64,000 nucleotides of DNA from an uncultured Alphaproteobacteria bacterium (GTDB lineage: Bacteria > Pseudomonadota > Alphaproteobacteria > Sphingomonadales > Sphingomonadaceae): the NCBI GenBank assembly GCA_903934325.1, contig CAIZNH010000005.1, forward strand, positions 1 to 64,000. Reading direction: 5' to 3'. Shown in pieces: positions 37,109-46,126 of this stretch (position 1 is the first letter of the stretch; every line of letters begins with the position of its first letter). The position numbers and the translations under genes were made by a program. Under the pieces are notes generated by a model. That model saw only the letters and a program-made list of their open reading frames with translations, was not told where the DNA came from and did no database searches.

Positions 37109-38277
37109 GCCCTGACAAAGCCGCCGAGCGGCTTGGCCGTGCGGCCCGGGAAAAGCCGTGCGAGGGTGAGCGCCGGATCGAGCCGCCAATGCTCGGCCAC
37201 GGCGCCTGCCAGCACGGTTTCGAGCGCGATAGTCGGCGCAAGATCGCGGCCTTCGTAGAGCTGGCTTTGCGTGAGGCCCGGCCAGTCGGCCTGCACCGTC
37301 CCGCCCTTGACCGAGCCGCCCAGCACCATCGCGGCGCTCGCCGTGCCGTGATCCGTGCCGTTCGTGCCGTTGAGCTTCGCGGTACGGCCGAATTCGGTCG
37401 CCACCAGCACCATCGTGTCGCGCCATTCTGCGCCCATGCCGGTGCGGAAGGCCGCGAGCAGGGCATCCAGCCCGCGCGCCTGCCGGGCAAAGGCACCGCG
37501 CTGGTTGGCGTGGGTATCCCATCCGTCGACCTCGATCATCGCGATCCCCGCGCCGCGTGTCCCCTGCATCAGCGAGGCGACCAGCGAGCCATTGGCGGCG
37601 GCATCGCGCAGATTGTTGAGGTTGTCATCGCCCGCCATCGCCCGTGTTTCGAGCGCACGTGACCACAGGCCGGCCAGCTCGCTGTCGGCCTCGTAGAGTG
37701 CGCCGACGCGGGTCAGAAAATCGCTGGTGGCCGCAGGCAGGGCCGAGGGCGCATAGCTCGATACCGGCGCAGCTCCGCGCAGCGCCAGCGGCACCGCCGG
37801 AGCAATAGCGAGGGCACGGGGCGGCTCGCCACGGCCGCTCTCGCCCAGCAGCGCGGTGAGGCGGTTGAGCCAGCCATCCTTGCTGGCATAGGGCGCGGTT
37901 CCGCCGGTTTCGAGCAGGTTCTGCCCGTCGAAGTGCGAACGCTCGCGATAGGCTGTCGCCGCGCCGTGGATGAACAGCGCCTCGCCTGCCGCGGCTGCCT
38001 TGCCCACTTCGGCAAGGGCAGGGTGGAGCGCAAAGAAGCTGCCGATTTTGGGGGCATTGGCATAATCGGTCAGCGCTGCACCGCGCAGAGCCTCGAAGCC
38101 GGGATCGCCGACCGGGGCCAGCATCGACAGGCCGTCTGCCGCGCCGCGCAGCAGCACGAACAGGAGCTTCTTCGGCCCTGAGGTCTGGGCCAGCGCGATA
38201 TTCGGCAGGGCAAGCCCGCTGGCGCCCAGCGCAAGCGATCCGGCGAGCAGGGTTCGGCGATCAAGACGGGTCAGCAT
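37105..38277 (-). CDS. DUF1501 family protein with Tat-type signal
   Basis: 390 residues opening DRRTLLAGSLALGASGLALPNIALAQ, a twin-arginine export signal, followed by a sulfatase/alkaline-phosphatase-like DUF1501 domain with LLFVLLRGAADGLSMLAP and a VEVDGWDTHANQRG-type metal-site region (I-E-V-D-G-W-D-T-H). It is 7 bases from the upstream DUF1800 gene, and the two families are paired across many bacteria. Function unknown; an exported hydrolase is likely. It overlaps the end of the convergent GH3 gene by 4 bases. Confidence 0.88.
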   Translation of the reverse strand: MLTRLDRRTLLAGSLALGASGLALPNIALAQTSGPKKLLFVLLRGAADGLSMLAPVGDPGFEALRGAALTDYANAPKIGSFFALHPALAEVGKAAAAGEALFIHGAATAYRERSHFDGQNLLETGGTAPYASKDGWLNRLTALLGESGRGEPPRALAIAPAVPLALRGAAPVSSYAPSALPAATSDFLTRVGALYEADSELAGLWSRALETRAMAGDDNLNNLRDAAANGSLVASLMQGTRGAGIAMIEVDGWDTHANQRGAFARQARGLDALLAAFRTGMGAEWRDTMVLVATEFGRTAKLNGTNGTDHGTASAAMVLGGSVKGGTVQADWPGLTQSQLYEGRDLAPTIALETVLAGAVAEHWRLDPALTLARLFPGRTAKPLGGFVRA

Positions 38278-38284
38278 GACGGGG

Positions 38285-39754
38285 TTACCTCCGCATCATT
38301 TCAGGGGCGACGAGCAGCAGCGCCAGTGCCTGCCGTCCGCTTTCGGCGCGGGTCAGCATGGTGCGGGTGGTGTCGCTCAGGGCGTCGGGGAAGGCGGCAG
38401 TGGCGCGGGCGAGCACATCATCGGACGGCGCGCCCTGCGCCATGCGTTCGGCCAGTTCCGCGCGCCGCCAGATCACATCGGGTGCGGCCCAGCTGGCGGC
38501 AAGATCGTCATAACCGGCAGGCGAAGGCGCGCGCCACGGTGCCTGGCCGAGTTCATTGAGCGCTGCGGCAATGCGCTGCGGCGACAGGCTGTTCACGCCC
38601 GACAGGCGCAGCGCGGCGATGAACCATTCGAACGGGCTGCGGAACTTGACCGGCCCCGGCGCCCAGGCCTCGGGCGAATTGACCAGCGTGGTGGTGAGGC
38701 TCGCCAGATCGCCGCCGGTGCGGCGGAAATCGGCTTCGAGCCGCGCGACGAGGGTTTCGGGCGGGGTGTCACCAGCAAAATGGCGTGCGAATTTGATGGC
38801 GATGAAGCGCGCGGTCGCAGGGTGGGCGGCAAGCTCGTCGAGGATCGCGATGGCCTGCTCCGCTCCGCCTTCGGCATAGCGCTTGCCCATGATGGTGCGA
38901 TCGCCGGGCTCATGCGCGGGGGCGACAAAGGCCGCGCCGCTCGGCTGGTCTACGGCAAAGCGGCCGATCCGCCCGATCCCGGGCACGGTCCAGCCGGTCA
39001 GCGCGCGGGCGAATTCGGTGACATCGGCCTGCGCATAGCCGCCATGTACGCCGAGCGTGTGCAGCTCCATGATTTCGCGTGCGAGGTTCTCGTTGAGCCC
39101 GCGCGGGCGCTGCTGGGCATTGGCGCGGCGGGCGCGCAGGCGCTGGATCGGTGCCTCTGGGCCGATCGACTGGAACTGGTCGAGATAGAGCAGCATCGCC
39201 GGATGCAGCACCGCAGCCTTCAACAGATCGGAAAACTTGCCCAGTACATGCGGGCGGATCGCGTTGAACTGATGCGGACCGACTTCGAACTGGGTGCCGG
39301 GTTTGCCGAGCGAGACGCTGAAATGGTTCGACCAGAAATGCACCAGCCGCTCGATCAGCGGGGTCTCGCTTGCCACGGCGACATTCACGCTGGTGGCAAG
39401 GTCGTCGATCGCCACGCGGCGCGCTTCGAGCACCTTGGCGCGATATTCGGGCGGCAGCCCGGCGAGCGCGGCAGCGCGCGGGTTGTCCCCGCCCGCCTCG
39501 GCCATGGCCGGGGGCATGGTGCCTTCGGCCATGGCCGGATCGCCCATCTCGCGCACCCTGTCGCGGAAGCTGCGCAGGGTTTCGAGCATCTCGGCGCTGC
39601 GGCCTCGCGTCTCGGCCCTTGCGGCGATAGCGGGCGGGGCAGGATCGAAGGCCTCGATCTGGAGCAGCAGCCACGTCTTGGGATCACGCGGCGCCGAAAC
39701 GCCGCGCGCAAGGCCGTAGCCGAAGCGGTTGAGAGCAATGCTGGCAGGGCTCAT
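38285..39754 (-). CDS. DUF1800 family protein
   Basis: 489 residues beginning ALNRFGYGLARG, the characteristic DUF1800 opening, with ENLAREIMELHTLGVHGGYAQADVTEFARALTGW in the middle. No clear signal peptide is seen. It is the usual partner of DUF1501 proteins and is co-oriented and nearly contiguous with one here. The pair's biochemical role is not known. The ATG at 39754 gives the standard start; the frame extends to 39802. Confidence 0.88.
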   Translation of the reverse strand: MSPASIALNRFGYGLARGVSAPRDPKTWLLLQIEAFDPAPPAIAARAETRGRSAEMLETLRSFRDRVREMGDPAMAEGTMPPAMAEAGGDNPRAAALAGLPPEYRAKVLEARRVAIDDLATSVNVAVASETPLIERLVHFWSNHFSVSLGKPGTQFEVGPHQFNAIRPHVLGKFSDLLKAAVLHPAMLLYLDQFQSIGPEAPIQRLRARRANAQQRPRGLNENLAREIMELHTLGVHGGYAQADVTEFARALTGWTVPGIGRIGRFAVDQPSGAAFVAPAHEPGDRTIMGKRYAEGGAEQAIAILDELAAHPATARFIAIKFARHFAGDTPPETLVARLEADFRRTGGDLASLTTTLVNSPEAWAPGPVKFRSPFEWFIAALRLSGVNSLSPQRIAAALNELGQAPWRAPSPAGYDDLAASWAAPDVIWRRAELAERMAQGAPSDDVLARATAAFPDALSDTTRTMLTRAESGRQALALLLVAPEMMRR

Positions 39755-39850
39755 GGGTGTGCAGCGCTCCTCGAATTCGCGAACCGGGCGGTTAGCCCGC
39801 ACCGGTTCATTCCCCTAACGGCGCAAGCCCGCGATTCCCTTCGCGCCGCC

Positions 39851-41830
39851 TCAAGGCGTGACGATATCGAAGCTGTGCGGCATCGGGTCCATTGCATCGA
39901 TCAGCGCCTGCAAACCGGCCAGATCGCCTTCGATCGTCACCCCTTCCATGGCCTTTACCGTGCTGACCGGCACCTTGACGAAGAACAGCGCCAGCATCGC
40001 CCGGCGGGGTCCACGAATGGTGATGTCGGGTTTGTCCGGCAGCATCCCTGTGCGGCCGATCATCGCCTGGCCGGTGATCTCGATCATCGCCTGCTCGCCG
40101 CGATCGGGAATATCGAGCGCGATGGTGATCCCGCGCGGTCCCGGCTTTTCGGGCGCGAAGCGTGTGGCGGCGGAATCGAGCAGCTCCTGCGTCGACAGCG
40201 CGGCGATCATGTCGTTGCTCTGCGCGGCGCTGCGATCCACCCGGCCGCTGCGGAGTTCTCCGGCGGCGGCGAGGAACTGGTTGCGCCAGATCGCGCTTTC
40301 GGACTGGTAGCCCTGCTGTTCGTAGGATTTCGCCAGCATCGCCTTGGCCGCTGCGTTGCCGGGCGCGGCGAAGACAAGGCTCTGGAGCAGATCGGACGAC
40401 CAGCGATAGTCTCCGCTTGCATAGGCATTCTCCGCCAGTGCCAGCACGCGGCTTTCCCCGCCCAGCGCCTCGACCAGTTTGGTCGCCCGCTCGACCGGCG
40501 GATAGCGGTGGAGGTTCGCCGGCACGGCATCATACCAGCCGAGATAGAACTGGTAGATCGCCTTCGCATTGTGGCTGATCGTGCCGTAATAGCCGCGGGT
40601 CGACCATTCTGTGCCATTGCCCGGCGGGGGGGAGGCTTCGAGCGCTTCGGCAATCTCCTCCATCGTCTCGCCGCGGTTCATGCGCCGCACGGTCTGATCG
40701 TGGAGCCAGCGGTAATTGTCGCGCTGGGCGGTGATCCATGCGGTGCCCGCAGCGCGCCCGAAGATCGGCCAGCAATGGCTCGATATCACCGCATCGCTTT
40801 GGGGCGCATAGGTAAGCGCGGCTTCATCGAGATAATGCGCCCAGGCCCGCGCATCACGCACCTTGGCCCCGCGCGGGGTGAGGATGTTGTGCAAGCTGCA
40901 GGTGGCGATTTCGGCCGCAAGGAAGGTGCTTTCCGGCTTGATGAAGACGTTGAATTCCGCCGGTGCCTCGGTTCCCGAGACCATCTGGAATTCAAGGCTG
41001 ACGCCATCGACCTCGCGGGTCTCGCCGGTCTTGGCGACGATGTCGGTCGGCGGGATCAGCGAGAGCGTGCCGCCGGACAACCCGCGCCCGATGCCGCTGC
41101 CCATCTGCCCCATCGGGCCGGGCGCAAGGGCGGTGCCGAACTGGTAGGCCGCGCGCCGCATCATCGCCCCGCCGGCCATGACGTTTTCGGACGTGGCCTC
41201 TTCCATGAAGCCCGCCGGTGCGATCACCGCGACCTTGCCCGAAGCGACTGCGCCTGCATCCACAACCCCGCGCACGCCCCCGAAATGGTCGCCGTGGCTG
41301 TGCGAATAGATCACTGCGCTCACCGGACGCGTGCCCAGCTTGGCGTTGACGAGGTCGATCGCCGCCTTGGCGGTTTCGGTGCTGGTGAGCGGATCGATCA
41401 CGATCCAGCCGGTCTTGCCGCGGATCACCGTCATGTTAGAGACGTCAAAGCCGCGCACCTGCCAGACGTTGGCGCTGACCTGGAACAGCCCGTGATGGCG
41501 CAAGTGGCCCATGTGTCGCCACAGGCTGGGATTGACGCTGGCAGGCGCCGGGCCCTCGGCAAAATCATAGGCGGCAAGGTTCCACACCGGCGCGCCTGCG
41601 GCATTGCGGATCAGCGGATCGGCGAGGGTGGCGACAAAGCCGCGGCGGGCAAACTCGCCATCGCGCGTGCCTTCGGGCGGCAGTGCGGTGCGGACGGCCT
41701 CCTGCGCAGCGATGGTCGCCTCGGACGGCGGTGTTCCCGTGGCGGCGGCGGCCTGTTGCTTCGCTGCCACCTGGCTGGCCGAAAGCAACGCGATCAGCGC
41801 TGCCGACGCGCGAAAAGCCGGTTTGTGCAT
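39851..41830 (-). CDS. Alkylsulfatase-like metallo-beta-lactamase-fold hydrolase, exported
   Basis: 659 residues: signal peptide (about 1-23), a metallo-beta-lactamase domain with the dizinc motif SHSHGDHFGG, an alkylsulfatase dimerisation domain (about 405-530) and a C-terminal SCP2-like domain (about 540-655). This is the three-domain layout of SdsA1/linear alkylsulfatases, which hydrolyse sulfate esters such as dodecyl sulfate in the periplasm. A gagagggga ribosome binding site precedes the ATG. It is divergent from the DUF2490 gene. Confidence 0.9.
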   Translation of the reverse strand: MHKPAFRASAALIALLSASQVAAKQQAAAATGTPPSEATIAAQEAVRTALPPEGTRDGEFARRGFVATLADPLIRNAAGAPVWNLAAYDFAEGPAPASVNPSLWRHMGHLRHHGLFQVSANVWQVRGFDVSNMTVIRGKTGWIVIDPLTSTETAKAAIDLVNAKLGTRPVSAVIYSHSHGDHFGGVRGVVDAGAVASGKVAVIAPAGFMEEATSENVMAGGAMMRRAAYQFGTALAPGPMGQMGSGIGRGLSGGTLSLIPPTDIVAKTGETREVDGVSLEFQMVSGTEAPAEFNVFIKPESTFLAAEIATCSLHNILTPRGAKVRDARAWAHYLDEAALTYAPQSDAVISSHCWPIFGRAAGTAWITAQRDNYRWLHDQTVRRMNRGETMEEIAEALEASPPPGNGTEWSTRGYYGTISHNAKAIYQFYLGWYDAVPANLHRYPPVERATKLVEALGGESRVLALAENAYASGDYRWSSDLLQSLVFAAPGNAAAKAMLAKSYEQQGYQSESAIWRNQFLAAAGELRSGRVDRSAAQSNDMIAALSTQELLDSAATRFAPEKPGPRGITIALDIPDRGEQAMIEITGQAMIGRTGMLPDKPDITIRGPRRAMLALFFVKVPVSTVKAMEGVTIEGDLAGLQALIDAMDPMPHSFDIVTP

Positions 41831-41986
41831 TCCCCTCTCCTTTTTTCTCTCCGCCGCCGTGATGCCCGCGCGGGGCGACGGTTTCAAGCCAGCAAGCTGG
41901 CCGCGCATCGCCCTGCGGTGGAATACGCAGGTTGCGGTGATCGCCAGACAAAGGATCGCGGTGCTAGGCACGCTCCTGTGTCCCGG

Positions 41987-42664
41987 ATGATTGCCCTCAA
42001 CCAGCTGCTTGTCGCCCTTTTCGGTGCCTGCGCACTGGTCTGCGCCGCGCCGGCGGCGGCCGAGGAGGATGCCAATGTCTGGCTCGCCCAGTTCGCCACC
42101 ATCAACGCGAGCGAGAAGGTGTTTGTCCGGATCGAGGCGCAGGAGCGCTTCACCGATGATGCCGGAAGGCTCGGGCAATTTCTGGCGCGCTCGTTGGTCG
42201 GCTACCGCATCGACAAGCGCACCAGTATCGGCGTCGGCTATGCCTATGTGTTCAGCGATCCGATCGGCCCGCTGCGCCGTAACGAGCATCGCTTCTATCA
42301 GGAGTTCAACCACCGCCTGATCGAGACTGAGGGCGGCATGACGGTGGATGCGCGCACGCGGCTGGAGCAGCGCACCTTCGAGGAGAGCGACGGCACGGCA
42401 TGGCGGCTGCGCCAGTTCGTCCAGCTACGGGTGCCGCTGTCGCAGGACAACAAGCTGGTGGTCTTCACCGAACCCTTCGTCGATCTCAACCAGACCGCCG
42501 TCCAGCGCGGCGGGCTGTCGCTGTGGCGCAATTTCGTCGGGGTGTCGGTGCCGCTGACCAAGAATACCGAACTGGTGCCGGGCTATCTCAACCAGTATGT
42601 CGTGCGCGATGGTGCGGACCGGGTGGACCACACCGCCAATATCGGCCTGTTCATGACCTTCTAG
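41987..42664 (+). CDS. DUF2490 family protein, probable outer-membrane beta barrel
   Basis: 225 residues with a signal peptide (MIALNQLLVALFGACALVCAAPAAA) and a run of alternating amphipathic strands ending in an aromatic residue (IGLFMTF), consistent with a small outer-membrane barrel. It contains the DUF2490 features ERFTDDAGRLGQF, RTSIGVGYAYVF and HRFYQEFNHR. The family is uncharacterised. It is divergent from the alkylsulfatase gene with about 150 bases between the starts; its end is convergent with the SDR gene. Confidence 0.85.
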   Translation: MIALNQLLVALFGACALVCAAPAAAEEDANVWLAQFATINASEKVFVRIEAQERFTDDAGRLGQFLARSLVGYRIDKRTSIGVGYAYVFSDPIGPLRRNEHRFYQEFNHRLIETEGGMTVDARTRLEQRTFEESDGTAWRLRQFVQLRVPLSQDNKLVVFTEPFVDLNQTAVQRGGLSLWRNFVGVSVPLTKNTELVPGYLNQYVVRDGADRVDHTANIGLFMTF

Positions 42665-42666
42665 GC

Positions 42667-43419
42667 CTAAAGCGTCGCGGTCTGGCCGCCATCCACCTTG
42701 ATCGCGCAGCCGGTGATGAAGGCGGCGCGCGGGCTGGCGAGGAAGGCGGCGATATCGCCGAATTCTTCCGGCCGTCCGAGCCGGCGCGCCGGGATCGCGG
42801 CGATCGAGCGCGCGCGCACGTCTTCCGCCGTCTGCCCGCTCGCCTGCGCCATCATGCCGTGGAGGCTGGTCAGCCGGTCGGTGGCGATCTGGCCGGGCAG
42901 CAGCATGTTGACCGTCACGCCATCCGCCGCGACTTCGCTCGCCAGCGTCTTGCACCACGAGGCGAGCATCGCGCGCACCGCGTTCGAGAGCACGAGGCCG
43001 GGGATCGGCGTGATCACGCTGGTCGAGGCGATCGCCATGATCCGCCCGAAGCCGTTCGTGCGCATCGCCGGAAGGATCGCCTGAGCAATCGCGAGCTGGG
43101 CGTTGAACATCCGTCCGAACACGCCCGCGAACTGCTCCGGCGTGGTCTCGGCGGCGCTGCCGGTGGGCGGGCCGCCCGAATTGAGCACCACGATATCGGG
43201 CGAGCGGCCGGTCGCGCTGACCGCCGCCAGAATCGCAGCCGGCGCGGCCGGATCGTCGAGATCGGCCTCGATGTGATGGAAGCTTTCGTAAGTCGCCGCC
43301 GACCGTGCGACGGTGATCACATCGACGCCCTCATTGGCGAGGCTTTCGGCAATCGCGCGCCCCAGACCCTTGCTTGCGCCCAGCACCAGCGCGGTTTTTC
43401 CATCGAGCTGCAGATCCAT
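42667..43419 (-). CDS. Atypical SDR-fold oxidoreductase lacking the catalytic tyrosine
   Basis: 250 residues with the SDR cofactor motif GASKGLG (about 12-18), NSGG in place of NNAG, a serine-rich strand (AIASTSVI) and GQTATL at the end with the usual VDGG. The YxxxK pair is replaced: where Y is expected the sequence reads GLVLSNAVRAML. A subgroup of SDRs annotated as 3-oxoacyl-ACP reductase-like shares this SNAxR form, so the change is a family trait and not decay. The reaction is unknown. gggaga precedes the ATG. Confidence 0.82.
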   Translation of the reverse strand: MDLQLDGKTALVLGASKGLGRAIAESLANEGVDVITVARSAATYESFHHIEADLDDPAAPAAILAAVSATGRSPDIVVLNSGGPPTGSAAETTPEQFAGVFGRMFNAQLAIAQAILPAMRTNGFGRIMAIASTSVITPIPGLVLSNAVRAMLASWCKTLASEVAADGVTVNMLLPGQIATDRLTSLHGMMAQASGQTAEDVRARSIAAIPARRLGRPEEFGDIAAFLASPRAAFITGCAIKVDGGQTATL

Positions 43420-43606
43420 TGCGCGTCTCCCTTGCGGCTCCGCAGATGATGCAAGAGCGTCGCCACGGCATAGCCGCAAGGACGCGCCATGCGCCCGCGA
43501 AAAGTGGTAGGCTTCAGAGCCATGCGGTGTCTCGCATTCGCGCCCTATATGGGCTAGCCCTGCAAGCAGTGCCGTGAGGCATGGGATGGAGATCGACGGG
43601 GGACAT

Positions 43607-44838
43607 ATGAAGACAAAGCGCCTTGCGGCCCTGTTTGCTGCGCTGCTTGTTGCCACACCTTGCGCGGCCCTGGCCGGCGAGGCGGGTGCCGAAGGCCACC
43701 GGTTGTTCGTCTGGGCCGGAGACCGCGCGGGCAAGGACAAGAACTTCATCGCCGTGATCGATGCCGATCCGGCCTCGCCCACCTATGGCCAGCTGATCAC
43801 CACCGCCGCGACCGATCAGACCAGCAACAATCCCCACCATACCGAATACTGGATGCCCGAAAGCGGCAAGCTGTTCGCCAATGATCACGATGCGGGCCAG
43901 ACCGTGGTGATCGACCTCACCGATCCCCTGAAGCCCCGGCAGGTGGCCGCGTTCGGCAATCTGGCGGGCTATGCCATGCCGCACAGCTTCCTGCGGCTGC
44001 CCAACGGCCATGTGCTTTCGAGCTTCCAGTACGAGGATCACGGCGGCCACGCTGGCCATGGCGCTATGACGGGCAAGAGCGGCGGCATTGTGGAGATCGA
44101 CGAGGCGGGCAAGGCAGTGCGGGCGGTCAGCAATGTCGATCCGGCCTTCGCCGCCGAGGGCCTGCTGCCCTACAGCCTTGCCGTGCTGCCGGACATCGAC
44201 CGGGTGCTGGTGACCAATTCGCCGATGGGCGACGATTACCTGCTGACCAGCAACACCTACCAGATCTTCCGCCTGTCCGATCTCAAGCTGCTCGGCACGC
44301 ATCGGCTCGATCCCGGCCCCAGCCTCAACGGCCATGTCTCGCCCGAGGAAGCCCGCGTCGGCGCTGACGGGTCGGTCTATATCCAGACCCTGTCCTGCGG
44401 GGTGCAGCGCGTTTCGGGAATCGACACGCCCACGCCGGTTGCCCGGCTGGTCCACCAGTTCGAAGGCAGCTGGTGCGGGGTGCCCACGATCGTCGGCAAG
44501 TTCTTCATCCAGAGCGTGCCCGCCATGCACGGTTTCGTGGTGCTCGACATCAGCAATCCCGAGCGCGCGGTCGAGGTCTCGCGGCTGGTGATCGACGAAA
44601 CCTATGAGCCGCACTGGACCCCGGGTGGGATCCCAAGGCGAAGCGGCTGGTGATCACTTCCGGACGCGAGGGCGACCGGACCTATCTGCTCAAGCTGGAC
44701 CAGACGACGGGCAAGCTCGTGATCGACGAGACCTTCCGCGATGCGGACGGGAAGGTCGGATTCAGCTTCGATTCGCGCACCTGGCCGCATGGCTGGACCG
44801 GCTCGGCCAAGCCGCATGGGGCGGTGTTCGAACGCTAG
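43607..44838 (+). pseudogene. Secreted beta-propeller protein (selenium-binding-protein-like), frameshifted
   Basis: An export signal (MKTKRLAALFAALLVATPCAALA) and a propeller-like body with histidine motifs (NNPHHTEYW, AMPHSFLRLPNGH, YEDHGGHAGHG) run from 43607 to a stop at 44653. The next frame over, from about 44627 to 44838, continues the same protein (WDPKAKRLVITSGREGDRTY ... WPHGW). One missing base near 44627 in CCGGGTGGG would rejoin them, giving about 410 residues. Histidines that could bind metal recall the SBP56/methanethiol oxidase family, but the resemblance is loose. Either a recent mutation or a sequencing error. Confidence 0.75.
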
Positions 44839-44909
44839 GGCAGGGCTGCATGCCGCGCGACTTTGGCGCGCCGCAGCGGATGCGGTGATCCGGTCCTGCG
44901 GGAGAAATC

Positions 44910-44984
44910 TGGCTGGGGCGGAAGGATTCGAACCTTCGCATGGCGGTACCAAAAACCGCTGCCTTACCGCTTGGCTACGCCCCA
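44910..44984 (-). tRNA. tRNA-Gln (anticodon TTG)
   Basis: A 75-base cloverleaf on the minus strand: acceptor stem TGGGGCG/CGCCCCA, discriminator G and encoded CCA, D arm with AGCCAAGCGGTAAGGC, anticodon stem GCGGT/ACCGC around the loop TTTTGGT (anticodon TTG), and T arm GGTTCGAATCC. It reads CAA and CAG codons. It stands alone between the propeller remnant and the YghU-like gene. Confidence 0.97.
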
Positions 44985-45077
44985 GCAGAGGCGCGCTCTA
45001 TAACGTGTGAAATCGCAATGTGAAGGGGGCTGCGCGCGCGAATTTCGCCTGCGCGCAGCCTTCCCCCTCGGCTGGCT

Positions 45078-45944
45078 TCAGAACGTCCAGTCGAGGTTCT
45101 TGCCCGCGAAGTCTTCCGCCGCGTGGCGCTCGCGCATTTGGGTGTTCTCCTCGCCCCACACCTTGTTGACGATCCGCCCGCGCTGCACTGCCGGCCGCGC
45201 GGCAATCTCGCGCGCCCAGCGGGCGACGTTGGTGTATTCGTCGATCGACAGGAAGGTCTTGGCGTCATTGTAGATCTGGCCTGCCACAAAGGGCGCGAGC
45301 CAGGGGAAGTTGGCGATATCGGCGAGGGTATATTCATCGCCTGCCAGATAGCGCGTCTTTGCCAACTGCTGGTCGGCCACATCGAAGATGCGCTTGGTCT
45401 CCATCGCGTAGCGATCGATCGGATATTCGTATTTCTCGGGCGCATAGGCGTAGAAATGGCCGAAGCCGCCGCCCATGAAAGGCCCGCTGGCGACCTGCCA
45501 GAACACCCAGCTCAGCACCTCGGCGCGGCTCGCGGGATCGGTGGGGAGGAACATCCCGAACTTTTCCGCAAGGTGGACGAGGATCGCGCCGCTCTCGAAC
45601 ACGCGGAAGGGCACGGGGCCGGACTGGTCGAGCAGGGCGGGGATCTTGGAATTGGGGTTCACGTCCACAAAGCCGCTGGTGAACTGTTCGCCCGCGCCGA
45701 TATTGATCGTCCAGGCATCATATTCGGCCGCCTTGTGTCCGGCTTCGAGCAGCTCCTCCAGCAGCACCGTCACCTTCACCCCGTTTGGCGTGGCGAGCGA
45801 ATAGAGCTGGAAGGGATGCTGGCCGACGGGCAGCGCCTTCTCTTCGCGCGCGCCTGCGGTGGGCCGGTTGATCGAGGCAAAGCGCCCGCCCGATACGGTG
45901 TCGGCGCTCCAGACGGCGGGCGGGGTATAGGTTGGGTCGGCCAT
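45078..45944 (-). CDS. yghU: YghU-like glutathione-dependent disulfide-bond oxidoreductase
   Basis: 288 residues of the nu-class glutathione transferase family: a long N-terminal extension (about 1-45) typical of YghU, a thioredoxin-like domain with LATPNGVKVTVLLEEL and the glutathione-site NPNSKIPALLD and FESGAILVHLAEK, then an all-helical domain. YghU-type proteins reduce disulfides with two bound glutathiones. The ATG at 45944 fits family length; upstream in-frame codons are not needed. Confidence 0.9.
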   Translation of the reverse strand: MADPTYTPPAVWSADTVSGGRFASINRPTAGAREEKALPVGQHPFQLYSLATPNGVKVTVLLEELLEAGHKAAEYDAWTINIGAGEQFTSGFVDVNPNSKIPALLDQSGPVPFRVFESGAILVHLAEKFGMFLPTDPASRAEVLSWVFWQVASGPFMGGGFGHFYAYAPEKYEYPIDRYAMETKRIFDVADQQLAKTRYLAGDEYTLADIANFPWLAPFVAGQIYNDAKTFLSIDEYTNVARWAREIAARPAVQRGRIVNKVWGEENTQMRERHAAEDFAGKNLDWTF

Positions 45945-46126
45945 GAATGCGGTTCCTGTTGCGTGTGTGGGGCAAGACTTGGAACCTTGCGCGCCAAGGT
46001 TCAAGCATCGCCGTCCATCGAAAGGCTAGGGGGCCGGAAAGCAGGACTTTTCGCGCGCCTGCTAGGAACGGCAAGGATTAGCCGCTAGAGGCTGCCATAA
46101 TACAGCGGAGCGCGTAGACGGCACCC

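Noticed and set aside
38276..41986. Long plus-strand frame running into the DUF2490 gene
   Set aside because: Only the last 226 codons (from 41987) make a sensible protein with a signal peptide. The rest is antisense to the DUF1800 and alkylsulfatase genes.
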